Shown: one piece after another, positions 13,582 through 17,585 of the stretch
How the letters are laid out: each line of letters begins with the position of its first letter
Position numbering within the stretch: the first letter of the stretch is position 1
Origin: CAYTLW01 sp964438735
GTDB lineage: Bacteria; Myxococcota_A; UBA9042
Reading direction: 5' to 3'
Assembly (NCBI GenBank): GCA_964438735.1
Contig: CAYTLW010000144.1
Span: 1 to 17,585, forward strand
Length of the DNA stretch: 17,585 bases
Translations under genes and position numbers: made by a program
The notes under the pieces: generated by a model
The model's input: the letters and a program-made list of their open reading frames with translations, nothing else
Told to the model about the DNA's origin: nothing
Database searches by the model: none

Positions 13582-14309
13582 AGCTGCGCGCCTTCCGCTC
13601 GGAGTTGAAGTTCGTCGTGCATCACAGCGTCAAGCGCATGCTCATGGCGCGCTGGCAGCGCTACCTGATGCGCGCACCGTTCACCAACGAGCACGCCCAG
13701 ACGCCGATCCTCAGCCAGTATTACGATTCGCCGACCTTGACCTTTTATCACGAGAAGCACGACGGCATCGCCTATCGGAACAAGGTGCGACTGCGGGTCT
13801 ACGGCAAAGGCTACGAGTCGGGCATGACCGCCTTTCTGGAGATCAAGCACCGCGCTTTCGACAAGGTGCGCAAGTACCGCGAGCAGATCCCGGACTTCGG
13901 GCCGCACCATCTCGATCCGCAGACCTGGCGCTTCTCCGAACCGGCCATGACGACGGCGTTCATGACCCTGGTGGAGCGCCACCGGCTGCGACCTTCGGCG
14001 CAGGTGTACTACCAGCGCGAGGCCTGGGAAGGCGCGGTCGAGCCCGACATTCGGGTCACCTGGGATAGTTGCCTGTTGGGGATGCACCCCGGCGAGCGCC
14101 TGACCCGCGACCTGCTCTATGACCGTTCGCGGCGGATGATGTCCGAGACCCTGTCCATCCTCGAAGTGAAGAGCACCGTCGGCATCCCACGTTGGGTTCA
14201 CGACGGGATCGTGGCCGCAGAGTTGCGGCAGCAGACCGTTCCGAAGTACATCACCGCCGTCGAGGTGCTGGGCCTGCCCGAATTGTACGCCTCAGGAATC
14301 CACGCATGA
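13578..14309 (+). CDS. VTC-domain polyphosphate-polymerase-like protein
   Basis: A 243-aa protein matching the tunnel-shaped triphosphate-tunnel-metalloenzyme fold of VTC domains, which make polyphosphate from ATP in yeast Vtc4. The basic and acidic tunnel residues are in place: ELKF (E9, K11), SQYYDSPTLTFYHEKHDG, AYRNKVRLRVYG (R67, K69, R71, R73), AFLEIKHR (E88, K90), VYYQRE, IRVTWD (R159), LEVKS (E196, K198) and VPKYITAVE (K223). Bacterial members usually sit beside DUF4956 and CotH, as here. It is soluble; the product may be polyphosphate or a phosphorylated adduct. It overlaps both neighbours by 4 nt (ATGA at 13578 and 14306), so the genes are probably co-translated. The family call is firm; the activity in bacteria is less certain. 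Confidence 0.92.
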   Translation: MKLRAFRSELKFVVHHSVKRMLMARWQRYLMRAPFTNEHAQTPILSQYYDSPTLTFYHEKHDGIAYRNKVRLRVYGKGYESGMTAFLEIKHRAFDKVRKYREQIPDFGPHHLDPQTWRFSEPAMTTAFMTLVERHRLRPSAQVYYQREAWEGAVEPDIRVTWDSCLLGMHPGERLTRDLLYDRSRRMMSETLSILEVKSTVGIPRWVHDGIVAAELRQQTVPKYITAVEVLGLPELYASGIHA

Positions 14310-15010
14310 ATACCGAGACCACCTTCTTTCTCGATAAGTTGCTGCGCACAGCCGAGCCCGACATGTTCTCGGCGCCCGACCTGTTGTTGGCCATGTGCGT
14401 CGCGGCGCTGCTGGCCTACGTGCTGGCGCATACCTATCGCCATACGCATCGAGGGACCAGCTACTCGCAGTCCTTCCTGGTGACCATGTTCATCATGGCG
14501 GTGGCCACCGCCGTGGTCATGCTGATCATCGGCAGCAACATCGCCCGCGCCTTCAGCCTGGTCGGTGCGTTGTCGGTGATTCGCTTCCGGACCGCGGTCA
14601 AGGATGCGCGCGATACCGGCTATCTCTTCGCGGCCATGATCGCTGGCATGGGCTGCGGCACCCAGTTCTACCTGGCCGCCATCGCCATGGTGGGCTTCCT
14701 GTCGGCGCTCCTGTTGGCGCTCTACCACGCCGATTTCGGCATCAAGGGCAAGATCGAGAGCATCGTTCGCGTCACCTACCAGCGGGGCGATGAGGTGCTG
14801 CCCGGCATCGAAGCCGAGCTCGAACGGACCTTCGCCGAGCATCGACTGATCAACCGGGTGCTGGACTTCGGCGACGAGCACGAGACGAACGTGTACGTGG
14901 TCAAGCCGCGCCGCGGCGAGGAGCCCGGCGCCATCGAGGACCGGCTGCGCGCTGTGGAAGGCGTGGCCGGCATCGCGCTCTACCAGAGCGACCAGCATGC
15001 GCCCTTCTGA
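14306..15010 (+). CDS. DUF4956 membrane protein
   Basis: A 234-aa protein. Hydrophobic segments lie at about residues 24-41, 54-76 and 105-140, with the conserved loop FSLVGALSVIRFRTAVKDARDTGYLFAAMIAGMGCGTQFYL between them, the hallmark of DUF4956. The C-terminal ~90 residues are soluble and look like a small alpha-beta domain (VRVTYQRGDEVL, ETNVYVVKPRRG, VAGIALYQSD). The frame is open to 14192, but the ATG at 14306, overlapping the VTC stop, begins the family homology. In the conserved VTC-DUF4956-CotH arrangement it is the natural candidate for the membrane channel or platform that passes the VTC product outward; this is inference. Its last 14 nt overlap the CotH gene. Confidence 0.92.
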   Translation: MNTETTFFLDKLLRTAEPDMFSAPDLLLAMCVAALLAYVLAHTYRHTHRGTSYSQSFLVTMFIMAVATAVVMLIIGSNIARAFSLVGALSVIRFRTAVKDARDTGYLFAAMIAGMGCGTQFYLAAIAMVGFLSALLLALYHADFGIKGKIESIVRVTYQRGDEVLPGIEAELERTFAEHRLINRVLDFGDEHETNVYVVKPRRGEEPGAIEDRLRAVEGVAGIALYQSDQHAPF

Positions 15011-17531
15011 TCAACTGCTGGCCGCTGGTGACGGCGCTCGCCCCAGGCTGCGTCGCACCGTGCTGGCCGTCCTGCTGGCCTTCGCCGGCGTCGCCGTGCT
15101 CTTCGTGGGCGGCGACTTCCTGATGCGCCACGCGGTGTACCGGGTCGAGCACGCGCAGGCCCAGGTCCGCTGGCCGATCACCAACCGGGCCATCGTCCGT
15201 GACATGGCCCTGAACGCCATCTTCGCCATCGGCGAGCCCGTATCGGCGCGCCTGCTGGAGTTGGACCTGCCGCTCTATGACCTGCTGATCGAGGATGACG
15301 AGCTGCAGGCCTTGCATCGCACCGCCGACCAGATCGTGGCGCGCGGCAAGTCCACCGGCGTGCAGCGCATCTTCGAGAACGCCCGCTTCTGCCACGGCGG
15401 TGAGTGGGTGGACGTGGAGATCAAGTTGCGGGGGCTGGTTGGCGGCCACTACAACAAGAATCACTTCTCGTTCCGCCTCAAAATGCCCGCCAATCGCCTG
15501 CTCGACGGCAAGCGACTGATCAACCTGGTGGAGCTGTACGACAAGGGGCTGGTGGTCGACGCCATCACGCATCGAGAGCTGGCGCAGCATGGTCTGCTGA
15601 CCTTGCGCGACCGCTTCGCCGTGGTCCGCATCAACGGCGCGGTGGTCGGTCTGTTCCAGGAGTTCGAGCATTTCAGCCGCAGCGTGGCGGACGGCAACAG
15701 GCGGCCAGAGGGCTACATCTTCACCGGCCATGGCAAGGCGTATGAGGCCCCCAGCGTGGCCTGGGATAAAGCCAGCGCCGCCATGGCCCGCGTGCGCGCC
15801 TGCGCCGGACTCGACGGCACCGACCCGGGCGGGACCGGCTGCGGACGAGATGTCGAGGCCTATTTCGACGTCGATCGCGTCGCCTGGGCTGCCGCGATGG
15901 TATCCCTGATGCACTCCGAACACGCCTGGCATCCGGACAATGTGCGCTTGTTCTGGGACCCGGCGCGCGGGGCTTTCGAACCGATCCCCTGGGATTACGC
16001 GCAGTATCCCATCGATTTGAAGAAGACCCCTGACGGGGAGCCCAAACGCCGCCTGATGTCCGACCTGCTGCTGGGTAACGACCGGGTCCGCGGCCTCCGG
16101 GATCGCAAATTGTGGACCCTGATTCGCGATCGGGTGCCGGTCATGCAGGCGGCGGCACAACGCATGTTCGACCGCCTCTCGCCGGCCTTGAAGCTGGACG
16201 TGCGACACCCGGATTTCGCGGTCGATGTGGAGCGATTGCAGACCTACTCTCGCACGTTGCGACGCAACGCGGCGGCCCTGCGACAGGTGCTGGAAGCGGC
16301 GGATCTGCGCATCGAAGCGCAGGTCGATGCCTCGGGCGCGTTGGCGCTCTCGGTCCACAACCACGCCCGCTCCCCGGTCGAGCTGCGCGCCGTCATGCTC
16401 GACGACGGCAGCGCGGTGCCCCTGTCGGGTCCGGTCACCGCCGAAGTGGCCGGCAGTTGGCAGCAGCGCCCGGGCGAAGGCTCGTGGCGCGTGACGGTGC
16501 CCGCTGGCAGAAAGGCCGTCGGCATACAGGCCCGCAACGTCGTCACCGGTCAGGACCTGGTCCGACCTGCCACACGGTGGAATCTCACCGAGGTGCCCAC
16601 CCTGCCGCCCGTGTCGTTATCCAACGCGGCGAGCTGGACCCTGGACGTGAAGGGCGTGCGGGTCGAAGCCGACGAGGTGCGCTTTGCCGGGCGCGTGGAG
16701 TTGAGCGAGTCGGTGCGCATCCCACGCGGCCGGAAGGTGATCTTCGAGCCGGGTCTCGACCTGAAGATGGGCGCGGACGTCAGCCTGATGATCGAAGGTG
16801 ATTTCGACTGTCTCGGTCGGGCGGATGCGCCCGTGCACATTGGCCCGCTGGGCAACAGGACCGCCTGGGGCGGGCTGGCGATCCAGGGCACACAAAGCCA
16901 GCCGGCCATCGTCAATCTGCAGCACTGCACGGTGACAGGTGGTACGGGTTCGTCCAACGAGCGGACATGGTTCACCTCCTCCTTCGCGGTGCACGGCGGC
17001 GTGGTCACCATCGCCGACAGCGCCTTCCGGCGCGGCGACGCCGACGATGGCATCAACCTCAAGAACTGCCGGGTCGACATCCGACGCACGCTCTTCTTCC
17101 TGTCCAAGGATGACGCGGTGGATTGCGACTTCTGCACCGGCCGACTCGTCGGCAATACCGTACGCAGCGCCGGCGGCGATGGCTTCGACTTCAGCGGGTC
17201 GGACGTCATCTTGGAGAAGAACCTCGCCGAGAATTGTGGCGACAAGGGCTTCAGCATTGGCGAGCGCACCACCGCCACCTTGCGCAACAACATCGCGCTG
17301 CACTGCAATGCGGGGGTCGCGGCCAAGGATGCCTCCCAGGTGACCATCGAGGGGCTGACGTTGCGCCACATGAACGTTGGCATCGCCCATTACGTCAAAA
17401 AGCCCACATTCGGGCCCCCCGTCATCCGGTCCACGGGCGTCACCATGGAAGATGTGTCGACCGAGGTGGTCCGCGAGGTGCCCACCCTGGTGGACCGACC
17501 CGGCGGCTGCAAGCCGATAGTGCGCCCCTAG
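14997..17531 (+). CDS. CotH-kinase-like protein with C-terminal parallel beta-helix
   Basis: An 844-aa protein. A basic start and one membrane segment (residues ~20-39, RTVLAVLLAFAGVAVLFVGG) anchor it with the body outside. Residues ~90-345 are CotH kinase-like: FENARFCHGGEWVDVEIKLRG, KNHFSFRLK, LLDGKRLINLVELYDK, the FAVVRINGAVVGLFQEFEH strand, and HPDNVRLFWDPARGAFEPIPWDYAQY. CotH from Bacillus phosphorylates spore-coat protein serines; relatives occur in many envelope systems. In most members the last motif reads WDxD; here it is WDYA (D333 kept, second Asp absent). Residues ~440-535 look like a beta-sandwich. From about 550 to 800 there are short repeats typical of a right-handed beta-helix (VNLQHCTVTGG, VTIADSAFRRGDADDG, DDAVDCDFCTGRLVGNTV, GDGFDFSGSDV), often carbohydrate-binding or lyase-like. 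It ends at TAG 17531 and closes the operon. Confidence 0.88.
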   Translation: MRPSDQLLAAGDGARPRLRRTVLAVLLAFAGVAVLFVGGDFLMRHAVYRVEHAQAQVRWPITNRAIVRDMALNAIFAIGEPVSARLLELDLPLYDLLIEDDELQALHRTADQIVARGKSTGVQRIFENARFCHGGEWVDVEIKLRGLVGGHYNKNHFSFRLKMPANRLLDGKRLINLVELYDKGLVVDAITHRELAQHGLLTLRDRFAVVRINGAVVGLFQEFEHFSRSVADGNRRPEGYIFTGHGKAYEAPSVAWDKASAAMARVRACAGLDGTDPGGTGCGRDVEAYFDVDRVAWAAAMVSLMHSEHAWHPDNVRLFWDPARGAFEPIPWDYAQYPIDLKKTPDGEPKRRLMSDLLLGNDRVRGLRDRKLWTLIRDRVPVMQAAAQRMFDRLSPALKLDVRHPDFAVDVERLQTYSRTLRRNAAALRQVLEAADLRIEAQVDASGALALSVHNHARSPVELRAVMLDDGSAVPLSGPVTAEVAGSWQQRPGEGSWRVTVPAGRKAVGIQARNVVTGQDLVRPATRWNLTEVPTLPPVSLSNAASWTLDVKGVRVEADEVRFAGRVELSESVRIPRGRKVIFEPGLDLKMGADVSLMIEGDFDCLGRADAPVHIGPLGNRTAWGGLAIQGTQSQPAIVNLQHCTVTGGTGSSNERTWFTSSFAVHGGVVTIADSAFRRGDADDGINLKNCRVDIRRTLFFLSKDDAVDCDFCTGRLVGNTVRSAGGDGFDFSGSDVILEKNLAENCGDKGFSIGERTTATLRNNIALHCNAGVAAKDASQVTIEGLTLRHMNVGIAHYVKKPTFGPPVIRSTGVTMEDVSTEVVREVPTLVDRPGGCKPIVRP

Positions 17532-17575
17532 GCTCGACTTTAGCCCCACGTCACCCCATCGCGACGACTCGAGCC
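17531..17575 (+). terminator. Weak inverted repeat after the last gene
   Basis: GGCTCGA (17531-17537) and TCGAGCC (17569-17575) are perfect 7-bp arms around a 31-nt loop. No T run follows before the window ends. It could be part of a terminator or processing hairpin, or chance. Confidence 0.22.
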
Positions 17576-17585
17576 AGGTAGCTTG

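Noticed and set aside
14192..14305. N-terminal extension of DUF4956
   Set aside because: The segment overlaps the VTC gene out of frame; the ATGA overlap at 14306 gives the family's normal N-terminus.
1..17585. tRNA, rRNA, CRISPR array, insertion sequence or prophage
   Set aside because: No cloverleaf, rRNA-like stretch, regularly spaced repeats, transposase or integrase could be recognised on either strand.

Overview
The window is GC-rich DNA (visibly well over 60% G+C, third codon positions mostly G/C). It suggests a delta-proteobacterial lineage such as Myxococcota or Bradymonadota. The pointers are a Cys-rich lipoprotein with a D/A/K-rich linker, DUF4215 repeats ('CGNGxxxxxEQCDDGN') joined to P- and fibrinogen-type domains, and a VTC/DUF4956/CotH surface cassette. 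This placement is inferred from protein style; no rRNA or marker gene is present.

Left part (1-4242), all minus strand. From right to left: a large secreted multidomain protein (tail-fibre-like N-terminus, P domain, two DUF4215 repeats, fibrinogen-like C-terminus); a papain-fold-like cysteine hydrolase candidate with a small partner directly behind it; and a Cys-rich lipoprotein cut by the window edge. A divergent intergenic region (4243-4383) separates these from a plus-strand membrane-anchored protein with about six carboxypeptidase-regulatory-like repeats and a PDZ domain.

Middle (6542-10746), plus strand. The most striking gene is a small Spx/ArsC-family thioredoxin-fold protein whose catalytic cysteine codon is an in-frame TGA (6569-6571). 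The TGA is followed 17 nt later by a GGTC tetraloop on a perfect 7-bp stem, the expected bacterial SECIS geometry. It is very likely a selenoprotein (UxxC redox motif), and conventional gene calling would lose its active site. Its stop overlaps the start of an exported carbohydrate-binding-like protein. That gene in turn overlaps a secreted glycoside-hydrolase-like TIM-barrel candidate, which is followed by a YjbQ/UPF0047 enzyme.

Right part (10876-17531), plus strand. A tightly packed unit encodes a HAD-family protein, an ATP-grasp ligase-like enzyme, a short CotH-like membrane-anchored protein without the usual catalytic lobe, a VTC-type polyphosphate-polymerase-domain protein, a DUF4956 membrane protein, and a large CotH-kinase-like protein with a C-terminal parallel beta-helix. 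Start/stop overlaps (ATGA type) link the last four genes. VTC-DUF4956-CotH is a recurring but poorly understood bacterial association. Here it comes with an ATP-grasp and a HAD protein, suggesting an envelope system that makes or modifies a phosphorylated or polyphosphate-linked surface polymer. That function is inference.

No tRNA, rRNA, CRISPR array, insertion sequence or phage module was seen. Sec machinery (selA, selB, selC, selD) is not in the window and must lie elsewhere in the genome if the selenoprotein call is right.
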